From Haladaptatus caseinilyticus (GTDB lineage Archaea; Halobacteriota; Halobacteria; Halobacteriales; Haladaptataceae), in assembly GCF_026248685.1 (NCBI RefSeq), contig NZ_CP111036.1:1674001-1738000 (forward strand): a DNA stretch of 64,000 bases. The letters are read 5' to 3'. Position 1 is the stretch's first letter. Each line of letters opens with the position of its first letter. This document shows, in pieces, positions 8,700-16,948 of this stretch. A model generated the notes under the pieces. It did no database searches, was not told the DNA's origin, and saw only the letters and a program-made list of their open reading frames with translations. The position numbers and the translations under genes were made by a program.

Positions 8700-9065
8700 A
8701 TGGGAAACAACGATACGCTCGTTCACGCGCTCATCGGCGCGGCCGTAACGCTCGTGACCTCCTTCGTTCCGTTTTCACCCGTACTCGGCGGTGCCGTCGC
8801 GGCCTATCTCAGCGACGCCGACACCGGCGACGGCGTCAAAATCGGTGCCATCTCGGGTGCGATCGCGACCATTCCGATGATTCTCATCGGGTTCCTGTTC
8901 GCGAGCATCTTCCTCTTTGGGAGCGCGCCGGGTGGATTCACCGTTTTCCTCCTCGTGATCGGCATGATCGCAATCCTCTACACTGCCGGACTGAGCGCGC
9001 TCGGTGGCTACATCGGCGCGTATATGACGAATTCTAACCGAGGAATCGACGTAACGTCTCAGTGA
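8700..9065 (+). CDS. DUF5518-like membrane protein
   Basis: A 121-residue integral membrane protein with about four helices: an amphipathic N-terminus, GAVAAYLSDADTGDGVKIGAI as the conserved middle, then two strongly hydrophobic helices and the GGYIGAYMTNSN end. This matches the haloarchaeal DUF5518 pattern as I remember it; no function is known. Its last 32 bases overlap the tail of dapE on the other strand. Confidence 0.7.
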   Translation: MGNNDTLVHALIGAAVTLVTSFVPFSPVLGGAVAAYLSDADTGDGVKIGAISGAIATIPMILIGFLFASIFLFGSAPGGFTVFLLVIGMIAILYTAGLSALGGYIGAYMTNSNRGIDVTSQ

Positions 9066-10101
9066 CTGCATCTTCCGCCGCAGTCACTTCGTTTTCGTTC
9101 ACGTACTCCTGCGGTCCGTGTGCAACTGCTCCGTCGTCGTCGGCGAGTACGCCCGGTCCGAACACGACGGTCGGTGCGATCTGTGCAAAATAGGACGCCT
9201 CCGTCGCCGCGCCGAACGGTCGTACCTCGCCGCCGGAGGCGTCTCGGAGCGTTCGGACGAGTTCCGAATCAGCAGGCGTCTCGAACGCTTCCAAAAACGG
9301 CGTGTCCCGTTCAGCGAGCGAAACGTCCACTCCAACTCTTTCGGGCGCGGACTCCCGAAGATGGGTTTCGAGCGACCCTCGAAACTCCGCCGCGCCTTCC
9401 GGCGGAACGCTCCGTCGATCGATGACGAACGAGCAGTCGGCGGGGATTTGATTCGTCGCGGTTCCGCCCTCGACGGTCGTCGGGGTGAGCGTCGGTAACC
9501 CGAGTTCGGGATGTGGGTTACGGGTGTCGAACGTCTCCAGCGCGGCCAGTACGGGTGCGAGGCCAGCGATGGCGTTGACGCCTGCCTCGGGTTGTGCGGC
9601 GTGGGCGTTCTCTCCCCGTAGTGTCACCGTCCCCTGAAATCGCCCTCTTCCCGCGTTACAGACGTCGAGTCCGGTTGGCTCGCCGACGATGACGGCATCC
9701 GCATCGATGGAAAGTGCCGCCGCCCCCGTCGAATCGGTTTCTTCGTCCGGCGTGATTGCGAGCGTCACCTGTCCTCGCTCAGGTTCGACGGCGAGGAAAG
9801 CAGCAAGACATGCGGCGAGCGGCCCCTTCGCGTCACAGGACCCTCGGCCTCGGACTCGGTCGCCATCACGCGAAAACGGAACGTGTGGCGGAACCGTGTC
9901 GATGTGCGTGTTCAAGACGATGCGTGGACCGTCTTTCGTCGCTGTTCGCTTCGCAATGACGTTGCCAGCATCGTCCACGTCGGCATCAATACCCGCCGAT
10001 TCGAGCGTTTCCGTGAGAAAATCGCGCATCTCCGTGACCGACTCGTGTGATGGGGTCTGTACCGCTCGCTCCAAAAATTCGATCGTGTCGAATCCATTCA
10101 T
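9034..10101 (-). CDS. dapE: Succinyl-diaminopimelate desuccinylase (M20 family)
   Basis: A 355-residue zinc hydrolase of the M20 family. Metal ligands appear in order: LNTHIDTVPPH (His), RGSCDAKGPLA (Asp), TPDEETDSTGA (Glu-Glu), and a late His in AVAHGPQEYVN. The family also contains carboxypeptidases and LysK-type enzymes, but its place as last gene of a complete dap operon points to removal of succinate from N-succinyl-L,L-diaminopimelate. Its ATG overlaps the dapF stop codon (ATGA), indicating translational coupling. Confidence 0.88.
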   Translation of the reverse strand: MNGFDTIEFLERAVQTPSHESVTEMRDFLTETLESAGIDADVDDAGNVIAKRTATKDGPRIVLNTHIDTVPPHVPFSRDGDRVRGRGSCDAKGPLAACLAAFLAVEPERGQVTLAITPDEETDSTGAAALSIDADAVIVGEPTGLDVCNAGRGRFQGTVTLRGENAHAAQPEAGVNAIAGLAPVLAALETFDTRNPHPELGLPTLTPTTVEGGTATNQIPADCSFVIDRRSVPPEGAAEFRGSLETHLRESAPERVGVDVSLAERDTPFLEAFETPADSELVRTLRDASGGEVRPFGAATEASYFAQIAPTVVFGPGVLADDDGAVAHGPQEYVNENEVTAAEDAVTETLRRFLG

Positions 10102-10934
10102 GCTTCCAAGTCGAGTCGCCCCGCCGTGGAGATTCGAACTCGTCCCTCGAACTCGGGTTCGACCGGGCCGGAGAGCGTGGCGTACCGCTCGCCGAGCGCG
10201 ACTTCGAGGTTGCCCCCCGGTGGTGACACGGATATCTCCCGTTCCTCGGTTATCCCGAGCCGTCGGGCAACCACCGCGATTGCGACCGCTCCGGTTCCAC
10301 AGGATTGGGTTTCGCCTTCGACGCCGCGCTCGAATGTCCGTTGGTCGAACCCACCGTTGCGCGGTGACGCGAAGGTGACGTTTGCGCCCTCGGGAAACAT
10401 CTCGGCGTGTCGAATCGCCGGGGCGTCCTGTTCGATATCGATCGAATCCACGTCGTCCACGAAGGCGACAGCGTGGGGGACGCCAGTGTTGACTGCCGTC
10501 ACTTCGTAGCCACCGATTTCCTCCCGTATGAGCGGTTCATCCTGCGCGAGGGGAACCCCATTCGGCGAAAAGTCGGGCGCACCCATCTCGATGGTCGCGC
10601 CGTCGTCGTCGATGCTCGCGTAGCGCGTTCCGGCGAGAGTATCGATCATGACCTCGTCGGTGTCCGCCTGTTCTGCGGCCCACACTGCGGCACAGCGTGC
10701 GCCGTTACCACACATCTCCGCCGTGCTTCCGTCGGGTTGCACGAGCGTCATAACGACTCGCGGTGGCCGGTAGTTCGGTTCGAGTGCGAGGAAGAGGACG
10801 CCGTCCGCGCCGATTCCGTCGGCGCGGTCGCAGGCTTCGCGTGCGAAGCCTGCGCGATTCGGGACGCAGACGCTCGCATCCACGATGACGAAATCGTTGC
10901 CGGTGCCGTGGTACTTCTCGAACGAGACGTTCAT
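10098..10934 (-). CDS. dapF: Diaminopimelate epimerase
   Basis: A 278-residue enzyme that converts L,L- to meso-diaminopimelate with two cysteines as acid and base. Both are visible: EMCGNGARCAAVW (first Cys) and EGETQSCGTGAVA (second Cys). The substrate-binding start KYHGTGNDFVIVD is canonical. The ATG at 10934 was chosen because it overlaps the lysA stop as ATGA, the same coupling as elsewhere in the operon; a GTG two codons upstream is possible but would lengthen the overlap. Confidence 0.95.
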   Translation of the reverse strand: MNVSFEKYHGTGNDFVIVDASVCVPNRAGFAREACDRADGIGADGVLFLALEPNYRPPRVVMTLVQPDGSTAEMCGNGARCAAVWAAEQADTDEVMIDTLAGTRYASIDDDGATIEMGAPDFSPNGVPLAQDEPLIREEIGGYEVTAVNTGVPHAVAFVDDVDSIDIEQDAPAIRHAEMFPEGANVTFASPRNGGFDQRTFERGVEGETQSCGTGAVAIAVVARRLGITEEREISVSPPGGNLEVALGERYATLSGPVEPEFEGRVRISTAGRLDLEA

Positions 10935-12199
10935 TGCCACACCACCTCCGCTTCGGTCGCAGTCACGTCGCCGAGCGTTTCGCGTCGGTTGACGACCGCG
11001 CTGCGGTCGCCGTCCACGACGACGACCGCGGGTCGCGGACGGGAATTGTACTGGCTCGCCATCTCGTAGCCGTAGGCACCTGCGTTGCCGATTGCCAGCA
11101 CATCGTCGCGATCGGGGTTGGCAATCGTGTGTTCGCCGAAGGTGTCCGAACTCTCGCAGATGGGTCCTGCGATGGTCGTCTCGATTTCGGGGGCATCCCC
11201 GGCGAGATTTCGGACGTGGTGGTAGGCGTCGTAGAGTGCGGGTCGGGCGAGCGTCGTCATTCCGGCATCGACGCCGAGAACGGTGATCTCCGCGGTTTCC
11301 TTGACCGTGTTCACTCGCGTCAGGAGGACGCCAGCATCCGCGACGAGATAGCGACCCGGCTCGACCACGAGCGTTGCATCGAGGTCACCGAGCGCTTCCC
11401 GGGTCGCCTCCGCGACCGAATCGAGGTCGAGCGGCGATTCATCGGGATGGTACGGAACGCCGAAACCACCCCCGACATCGACGAATTCGAGCGACAGATC
11501 GATGTCGCGTGCCAACTTGCACATCCGTGAGACGAGTTCTCGATGGTTGCTCAAATCGTCGCCGGAAATTCCGCTTCCAGCGTGGGCGTGAATCCCCACG
11601 ACAGCGAATTCGTCCGCAGCGGTTTCGAGCAGTTCCGCGGCGCTGTCGTACGGGACACCGAACTTCGCATCCGCGCCGGTTCGTACCTTCTCGTGATGTC
11701 CGGCACCGACGCCGGGATTGACCCGAAGGCAGAGTCGTCCGTCGTAGCCGCGCTCCGCGAGTCGGTCGATGGTGTCCTCCGCCCCGACCGTAATCGTCAG
11801 TCCTGGGTGCTCGTCGGCGAGTTCCACCGCCCTGTCGAGGTCTTCGGCTGGCGGGTTGACGGCGGTGTAGTGGACGTGCTCGCCTTCGAACCCAGCGGCG
11901 AACGCGCGCTCAGTTTCGCCTGCCGACGCACACTCGACGCTCGACCCTTCGGCTTCCAACGTTCGAAGAACCGCCCGCGAAGTGTTCGCCTTTGCCGCGA
12001 AGTGAACGTCGGCGTTCGGGAACGCCGATGCAAATCGCTGGTAGTTCTCACGTACCCGACCGAGGTCGATGACGTACAGGGGCGTTCCGTGTTCCTCGGC
12101 GAGTGATTCGAGTCGCTCGGGCGGCCAATCCGCCAGTCGCCGTACGTCGGGGTTGTCGGGGTCGTTCCCCTCGTCACTCGATTCGCTCGTCGCGCTCAT
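10931..12199 (-). CDS. lysA: Diaminopimelate decarboxylase
   Basis: A 422-residue PLP enzyme that makes lysine from meso-diaminopimelate. The barrel lysine is in VHFAAKANTS, followed by HAHAGSGIS, the phosphate-binding GGGFGVPYH and the second-subunit cysteine motif GPICESSDTF; the C-terminal GAYGYEMASQYNSRPRP is also family-typical. It lies between dapD and dapF with four-base overlaps at both ends, although the chemical order would place it last. Confidence 0.96.
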   Translation of the reverse strand: MSATSESSDEGNDPDNPDVRRLADWPPERLESLAEEHGTPLYVIDLGRVRENYQRFASAFPNADVHFAAKANTSRAVLRTLEAEGSSVECASAGETERAFAAGFEGEHVHYTAVNPPAEDLDRAVELADEHPGLTITVGAEDTIDRLAERGYDGRLCLRVNPGVGAGHHEKVRTGADAKFGVPYDSAAELLETAADEFAVVGIHAHAGSGISGDDLSNHRELVSRMCKLARDIDLSLEFVDVGGGFGVPYHPDESPLDLDSVAEATREALGDLDATLVVEPGRYLVADAGVLLTRVNTVKETAEITVLGVDAGMTTLARPALYDAYHHVRNLAGDAPEIETTIAGPICESSDTFGEHTIANPDRDDVLAIGNAGAYGYEMASQYNSRPRPAVVVVDGDRSAVVNRRETLGDVTATEAEVVWQ

Positions 12200-13020
12200 C
12201 GGAGGGCCTCCTCACGCTCGACCTGCGCAAGCGTGTCGTCTTCTACATCGAGGGCGACGACGGCGGGCTTGAACGCTCCGCCGTCGAAGAGGTCGTGGTC
12301 GCCAAGCCCGGATTCCACGAATCGGGTAAACGCACGTCGGTTCGACGGCAGATGGCCGTACAATATTTCCTCGTCAACGAGGTCGTAGACCGGAATCCGC
12401 GGCGTGAGAAGCGTGTTCTCGCCGACGATGCTTCCCTCGCCAACGACGAACCCGGAGGTAACGCGACAGCCAGCGCCGAGGGTCACATCGTCCTCCACGA
12501 TGACGGGGGTGCTTTCGACGGGTTCGAGGACACCACCGATGAGCGTGTTCGCACCGAGTTTGACGTTCGCGCCGATTTGCGCGCAGGAGCCGACAGTGTT
12601 GCAGGAATCGACGAGCGTTCCGTCACCGACCGACGCGCCGATGTTGACGAAGCTCGGACTCATCATAATACAGCTCGAACCGATATGTGCTCCACGTCGG
12701 AGGACGGTTCCGTCGGGTGTATTTCGGGTTCCTCGCTCCGGAAGGTCGGTAGTTTCCCTGAGTGGAAGCACGTCGTAGTATGTGACACCACCGTACTCGT
12801 GTCCCGCCGTATCCCGGATGCCGAAGTTCAGTAGGATCCCTCGCTTCACCCACTCGTTCGCTTCCCACGCACCGTCGTGCTTTTCGGCGGCGCGAATTTC
12901 GCCCGCCTCCAGCGCGTCGAGGAATCCATCGAGGGTTTCGTACACCCTCTCCTCAGCGCTTTCTGCATCCAGTTCGCCCGATTCGTATCGCTGCCACAGC
13001 TCTCGTATGTCGTTTCTCAT
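12196..13020 (-). CDS. dapD: Tetrahydrodipicolinate N-succinyltransferase
   Basis: A 274-residue left-handed beta-helix acyltransferase. Hexapeptide-type repeats run from RRGAHIGSSCIMMSPSFVN through GASVGDGTLVDSCNTVGSCAQIG to GEGSIVGENTLL, preceded by the helical N-terminal domain of the family. It uses succinyl-CoA to open the tetrahydrodipicolinate ring, which shows that this organism uses the succinylase branch of lysine synthesis rather than the acetylase, dehydrogenase or LL-aminotransferase branches. Overlaps its neighbours by four bases on each side. Confidence 0.95.
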   Translation of the reverse strand: MRNDIRELWQRYESGELDAESAEERVYETLDGFLDALEAGEIRAAEKHDGAWEANEWVKRGILLNFGIRDTAGHEYGGVTYYDVLPLRETTDLPERGTRNTPDGTVLRRGAHIGSSCIMMSPSFVNIGASVGDGTLVDSCNTVGSCAQIGANVKLGANTLIGGVLEPVESTPVIVEDDVTLGAGCRVTSGFVVGEGSIVGENTLLTPRIPVYDLVDEEILYGHLPSNRRAFTRFVESGLGDHDLFDGGAFKPAVVALDVEDDTLAQVEREEALR

Positions 13021-13796
13021 TCTGCTACTACCTCGCTAAAATCGTACCGACCCGGAGTTCGTCCGGTCAACCAGACCGCCGCATCGAGTGCGCCGTCGGC
13101 GAACACCGCCCTGCTTCCCGCGCGATGGGTCAGTCGCAGTTCCTCGTGGTCGTTCGCCAGCAGGATTTCGTGCTCGCCCCTGATTCCGCCTGCTCGTCGT
13201 GCATGGACACCGATTTCGTCGGATTCGCGCAGCGCGTCTCCCTCGCGCCCGTGCACTCGCCCGTCGAACTCCCCGGCGGATTCGATTCGGTCGATGATCG
13301 TGTTCGCCGTGCCGCTCGGGGCGTCGCGCTTGTGTCGATGGTGGGATTCCGTGACTTCGACGTCGTATCCGGGCAAATCGTGGACCGCATTCCCGACTGC
13401 TCGGAGTAGCGCCTGAATCCCCCGTGAGAAATTGCTCGCGTGAAGGACTGGCACTCGCTCGCTCGCTTCGCGGAGGGCAGCCTCGCCGCCCTCCGTGAAC
13501 CCCGTCGTCCCGACGACGCAGGCGACGTCCGCCTCCGCGCAGTCGCCGACGAATTCCTGACTCGCTTCGGGAACTGAAAAATCGACGAGTACGTCGGGGT
13601 CGTACTCCGCGAGGGCACTTTCGAACTCGCTCGCGGGTTCGATGGGGCGTCCGTCGATTTCTCCCGACAGTTCACGGCTGACGCCCGCGACGACGCCCGC
13701 GTCGTCGCGGGCGTCTGCCTCCTCGATGACCCGTCGTCCCATTCGTCCGGTTGCACCGGAAACGAGAACGCGCGTCTCGGACGATTCCCGCATCAT
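13017..13796 (-). CDS. dapB: 4-hydroxy-tetrahydrodipicolinate reductase
   Basis: A 259-residue NAD(P)H-dependent reductase. The Rossmann motif VSGATGRMGRRV lies at about residues 11-22; the catalytic segment ESHHRHKRDAPSGTA carries the His pair and Lys, and NFSRGIQALL is the usual substrate-side motif. The first of two tandem ATGs is used because it overlaps the dapA stop. It follows dapA directly, as pathway order predicts. Confidence 0.96.
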   Translation of the reverse strand: MMRESSETRVLVSGATGRMGRRVIEEADARDDAGVVAGVSRELSGEIDGRPIEPASEFESALAEYDPDVLVDFSVPEASQEFVGDCAEADVACVVGTTGFTEGGEAALREASERVPVLHASNFSRGIQALLRAVGNAVHDLPGYDVEVTESHHRHKRDAPSGTANTIIDRIESAGEFDGRVHGREGDALRESDEIGVHARRAGGIRGEHEILLANDHEELRLTHRAGSRAVFADGALDAAVWLTGRTPGRYDFSEVVAE

Positions 13797-14677
13797 ACGG
13801 ATTCCTCCAGACGATCGAGGACTCCGGCCAGTTCGTCGCGATTTTCCGCAGAGAGCGGTGACAGCGGCGGACGCAGTCCGCTCGGCCCATAGCCACGAAG
13901 TTCCATCGCCGTCTTCACCGGAATCGGGTTCGTCTCCGAGAACAGTGCGCGGAACAGCGGCCCGAGGTCGTATTGGAGTTCCCGTGCTCTGTCGTAGTTA
14001 CCGTCGAGTGCCGATTCGACCAACTCACAGGTCCGCTCGGGTTCGACGTTCGCCGATACGCTGATGGTCCCCGTCGCACCGAGCGACAGCATCGGAAGCG
14101 TCAGCGCATCGTCGCCCGACAGCACCGAAAACGCCTCGTCTCGGGTTCGCTCGATGATTTCGCTTATCTGCCCGAGGTCGCCGCTCGCAGCTTTGTAGCC
14201 CGCGATGTTTTCGTGCTCTGCCAACGAGACCGTCGTCTCCACGTCGATGTTTCGTCCCGTTCGGGACGGGACGTTGTAGACGATTTGTGGCAGGTCAACT
14301 TCGTCGGCGATGGTCCGGTAATGTCGTTCCATCCCGGCCGGTTCGGGATTGTTGTAGTACGGCGAAATGAGAAGGAGTCCGTCCGCCCCGGCGTCTTCGG
14401 CGCGTCGGGAGAGTTCGAGTGCTTCGTGCGTGGCGTTGCTTCCGGTTCCGGCGATGACCGGGACGTCTACGGCCTCGACCACTGCCTCCACGACTTCCGC
14501 GTGTTCGTCGTGGGTCAGGGTCGCGCTTTCGCCGGTCGAACCGACGGGAACGAGGCCGTGTACGCCGGCCCGTTCCAGACGTTGGGCGTCGCTGCGAAGT
14601 TGGTCGTAATCGATGCTGTCTCCCGTGAAGGGCGTCGTCATCGCGGGGTAGACCCCGCGGAACGGTGTGTTTGTCAT
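13793..14677 (-). CDS. dapA: 4-hydroxy-tetrahydrodipicolinate synthase
   Basis: A 294-residue class I aldolase barrel and the first gene of the lysine operon. PVGSTGESATLTHDEH binds the pyruvate carboxylate, YNVPSRTGRNI supplies the catalytic Tyr and Arg, and GYKAASGDLGQ carries the Schiff-base Lys. Genomic context separates it from the KDG aldolase homologue at 46.3 kb. The ATG of MTNTPFRGVYPAMTTPF was taken because the upstream open frame is arginine-rich and unlike the protein. Confidence 0.95.
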   Translation of the reverse strand: MTNTPFRGVYPAMTTPFTGDSIDYDQLRSDAQRLERAGVHGLVPVGSTGESATLTHDEHAEVVEAVVEAVDVPVIAGTGSNATHEALELSRRAEDAGADGLLLISPYYNNPEPAGMERHYRTIADEVDLPQIVYNVPSRTGRNIDVETTVSLAEHENIAGYKAASGDLGQISEIIERTRDEAFSVLSGDDALTLPMLSLGATGTISVSANVEPERTCELVESALDGNYDRARELQYDLGPLFRALFSETNPIPVKTAMELRGYGPSGLRPPLSPLSAENRDELAGVLDRLEESV

Positions 14678-14839
14678 TGGTTTTGAGTCGGAAATCGGTG
14701 ATCGCGCGGTGCAAAACGAGGATGATCCACGACGGGTGTGCCAATCCCGCCGAGAACCGTTTATGCCGCGCGTTTTGTGCGTTTTCCGACTGTGCGGTCG
14801 CTCGTCCCAAACGAAAGCAGGGGGTGAGCGACTACACAT

Positions 14840-14953
14840 GGCATATACGACATGGCTGTTCCGTGGGGACTTATGCCTTACGCCGCAGGCAGAGTCTGCG
14901 GCGGCTCTCGGGTTCCCATCGTTTCCTCGGACGGGGGGAGTCTAAACGAAGGC
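14840..14953. ncRNA. Candidate structured RNA or transposon-end remnant
   Basis: Two adjacent hairpins: GGCATA pairing with TATGCC around an inner CATGG/CCGTG stem, then CGCCGCAG pairing perfectly with CTGCGGCG around a seven-base loop. GCCTT and AAGGC outside the second hairpin can close a larger domain. The density of stable pairing is well above that of other gaps in the window. No known haloarchaeal RNA (7S, RNase P, tRNA) was recognised. Strand is undetermined. Confidence 0.3.
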
Positions 14954-15036
14954 TGAAACGATCTGTCAGCAGTCGTTCGGTTCGTCACGCTCTCGTTCGC
15001 TCCAACCGTGACGCTACGTTCCAGCTCGAGTACACA

Positions 15037-15044
15037 TTTAAATA
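15037..15044 (+). promoter_or_regulatory. TATA box TTTAAATA
   Basis: A strong archaeal TATA box centred 26 bases before the ATG of the following membrane-protein gene, consistent with a leaderless transcript. Confidence 0.6.
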
Positions 15045-15066
15045 CGATGGGAATTTATGTCAAAGT

Positions 15067-15399
15067 ATGAATTGGAACCTCATCGGTCGGTGTGGCGTGC
15101 GATACACGTTCGCTTACGCCGGTCTCACCGTTGCTATCGTCTACGCCGTGACGCGGTCGGGGCTGGTTCTGCTCTCCACGTTCGGGTTCGGATTGGTCGT
15201 CCTGCTCTTCGCGCTCGGTGGGACTGGGACCGTGCGAATGGGGACGGGGATGACCAATGCGGATTCGATAGGTACCCGGAGCACTATCGTCGATCCGAAT
15301 GATTTATCGGCGAAACGGATGGACAGCGACATCAAATTCATCTTTTACGGCGTCGGATTACTGCTGTTCGCCGCGCTCGCACTCCTCCTTCACGGGTGA
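15067..15399 (+). CDS. Small haloarchaeal membrane protein
   Basis: A 110-residue protein with two hydrophobic helices near the N-terminus (about residues 10-27 and 30-48), a polar stretch GTGMTNADSIGTRSTIVDP, and a third helix at the C-terminus. It ends in LLLHG. The hydrophobic pattern, codon use and a well-placed TATA box support a real gene. Function unknown. Confidence 0.7.
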   Translation: MNWNLIGRCGVRYTFAYAGLTVAIVYAVTRSGLVLLSTFGFGLVVLLFALGGTGTVRMGTGMTNADSIGTRSTIVDPNDLSAKRMDSDIKFIFYGVGLLLFAALALLLHG

Positions 15400-15445
15400 G
15401 TACAATCCGGCGGTCTTATCACGTCTCCGGAAATAGCCACGGTCG

Positions 15446-16087
15446 ATGCTCGTCCTTGGAGATGCCCACGCCGCCGACCCCGAAAACCGGCGCGCCCTCT
15501 TTGCGGCCTACCGCGAAGCAGACCAAGACGTAACTCTGCAACTCGGTGACTTGGAGTACTACGATCTACCGAAACCGACGTGGTTCATCGCGGGCAACAA
15601 CGAGGACTTCGATACGATTTCGGCACTTCGAAACGGTCTGGTGTCGAACTCCGAGGTGCGAAACGCCAACCTGCTGGCAAGTACCGCCGTCGAGCTCGAC
15701 GGGTTACGCATCGCCGGGTTGTCGGGAAACTACGCGCCCACTCAATACGACCGTCCACGTGCGAATCTCGTCGGCGAACGTCGCCGTCACTTCACCCACG
15801 AAGACGTCGAACGCGCGATGTCGTTGGAATCCGTCGATGTACTGATGACCCACGAAGCACCGCACGGGTTGCCCGTTTCCGAAGAGTACGAAGTCGGATG
15901 CCAGTATGTAGACGACCTACTCTCCGCGCTCGACCCTGACCTCTGTCTTATCGGACACCACCACCAACACTCGGAAACGACCATCGGTAATACTCGCGTC
16001 ATCAGTTTAGCACCGACGTGGGAACGATATTACATACTTGATCCCGACTCCCTCTCTCTCACGTGGGCGGAGATGAAAGAAAACTGA
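15446..16087 (+). CDS. Calcineurin-like metallophosphoesterase
   Basis: A compact 213-residue phosphoesterase. The dimetal centre is complete: GDAHA at residues 5-9, GDLEYY, GNNED, a THEAPHG motif and GHHHQHS near the C-terminus. The small size and one-domain layout resemble the YfcE/MJ0936 group of phosphodiesterases, but the substrate cannot be told. A TCTTATCA box lies about 28 bases upstream of the ATG. Confidence 0.9.
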   Translation: MLVLGDAHAADPENRRALFAAYREADQDVTLQLGDLEYYDLPKPTWFIAGNNEDFDTISALRNGLVSNSEVRNANLLASTAVELDGLRIAGLSGNYAPTQYDRPRANLVGERRRHFTHEDVERAMSLESVDVLMTHEAPHGLPVSEEYEVGCQYVDDLLSALDPDLCLIGHHHQHSETTIGNTRVISLAPTWERYYILDPDSLSLTWAEMKEN

Positions 16088-16136
16088 AGACGGCTAAGCA
16101 GGAACCTCTTTATGCGAGTAGTTATCACACCAAGGT

Positions 16137-16634
16137 ATGACCGAGATTCACCCCGCTCAGCGCGTCACGGTGCTGGCCGACGCGCAAAACCTCTATCATA
16201 CGGCTCAAAGTGTTTACAGCCGTAATATCGACTACTCGTCCCTCCTTTCTAAAGCAACCCAAGATCGAGAGCTAACACGTGCTATCGCGTACGTCATTCA
16301 AGCGGACAGTCCCGACGAGGACCGGTTTTTCGATGCGCTCACGGAAATCGGGTTCGAGACGAAAATAAAGGCGATCAAAACGTTCGGCGACGGATCGAAA
16401 AAAGCCGATTGGGACGTCGGCATCTGCCTCGACGCGATTACGCTCGCACCGAAGGTGGACACCGTCGTTCTCTGTACGGGCGACGGTGACTTCGCACAAC
16501 TCGCGACGCATCTTCGCCACGAGGGTGTGCGCGTGGAAGTGATGGGGTTCCAAGAATCGTCCGCGGAAGAACTCATCGACGCTGCCGACACGTTCGTCGA
16601 TATGAGCGAACGGGCTGATACGTTTCTGCTTTAA
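16137..16634 (+). CDS. NYN-domain protein (LabA/DUF88-like)
   Basis: A 165-residue PIN-like NYN protein. Conserved acidic positions are in VLADAQNLYH near the start, KKADWDVGICLDAI in the middle and CTGDGDFAQL in the last third, the arrangement used to bind a metal ion in NYN ribonucleases. It is therefore a candidate RNase, perhaps in RNA processing or turnover. A TTTATG box 23-28 bases upstream of the ATG fits a leaderless message. Its stop overlaps that of the small convergent gene that follows by four bases. Confidence 0.85.
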   Translation: MTEIHPAQRVTVLADAQNLYHTAQSVYSRNIDYSSLLSKATQDRELTRAIAYVIQADSPDEDRFFDALTEIGFETKIKAIKTFGDGSKKADWDVGICLDAITLAPKVDTVVLCTGDGDFAQLATHLRHEGVRVEVMGFQESSAEELIDAADTFVDMSERADTFLL

Positions 16635-16807
16635 ACCGGTCGGCCGTCCTCGGCAGTTCCGTACATGAGCGCACCCGCCGCGAGTGCAACCGTGGCGAGC
16701 CCAGCCAGTGCGTTCCCGACGAGCGATCCCGCCATGGACGTGATGGCGAAGATCAGGACGCTTCCGGCTAACAGAAGCGCGATTCCGAGTAGTTCTTTGG
16801 TGTTCAT
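16631..16807 (-). CDS. Two-helix membrane microprotein
   Basis: A 58-residue protein beginning MNTKELLGIALLLAGSVLIF and ending in TAEDGRPV. It has two hydrophobic helices (about residues 5-21 and 28-49) rich in Ala and Gly, separated by a short polar turn. It is too short for many gene finders, but hydrophobicity, codon bias, an ATG followed by a charged TKE, and placement directly against the convergent NYN gene support it. Function unknown. Confidence 0.6.
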   Translation of the reverse strand: MNTKELLGIALLLAGSVLIFAITSMAGSLVGNALAGLATVALAAGALMYGTAEDGRPV

Positions 16808-16868
16808 ACGCGCCTTTCGGACTCATTCCTAATAAATCACTCTCAAACCGATAGACTGCAGCATGGTA

Positions 16869-16883
16869 ACCAATGACATTGGT
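16869..16883. promoter_or_regulatory. Palindrome ACCAATGACATTGGT
   Basis: Two perfect seven-base arms around a single central A, with GCAT and ATGC outside, in the 141-base gap between two divergent genes (two-helix microprotein and PUA protein). Its position and symmetry suggest an operator for either gene. Confidence 0.4.
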
Positions 16884-16948
16884 ATGCTTTGATATGGCAT
16901 TCGAAGGATGTCGAAGGGCTTTCACCCTCCCACTACGAATCCGGCCCA

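Larger units (their letters stand above)
14678..15066. other. 389-base intergenic region with nested hairpins
   Basis: This gap between dapA (minus) and a small membrane-protein gene (plus) has no convincing reading frame. It holds a GGCATA/TATGCC hairpin at 14842-14877, an eight-pair GC hairpin at 14881-14903, GCCTT/AAGGC arms at 14875-14879 and 14949-14953 that could enclose the latter, and a GTCACG/CGTGAC pair at 14984-15012. On the minus strand it could be the 5' leader of dapA; it could also be an independent RNA or a solo end of an IS200/IS605-type element. Confidence 0.45.
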
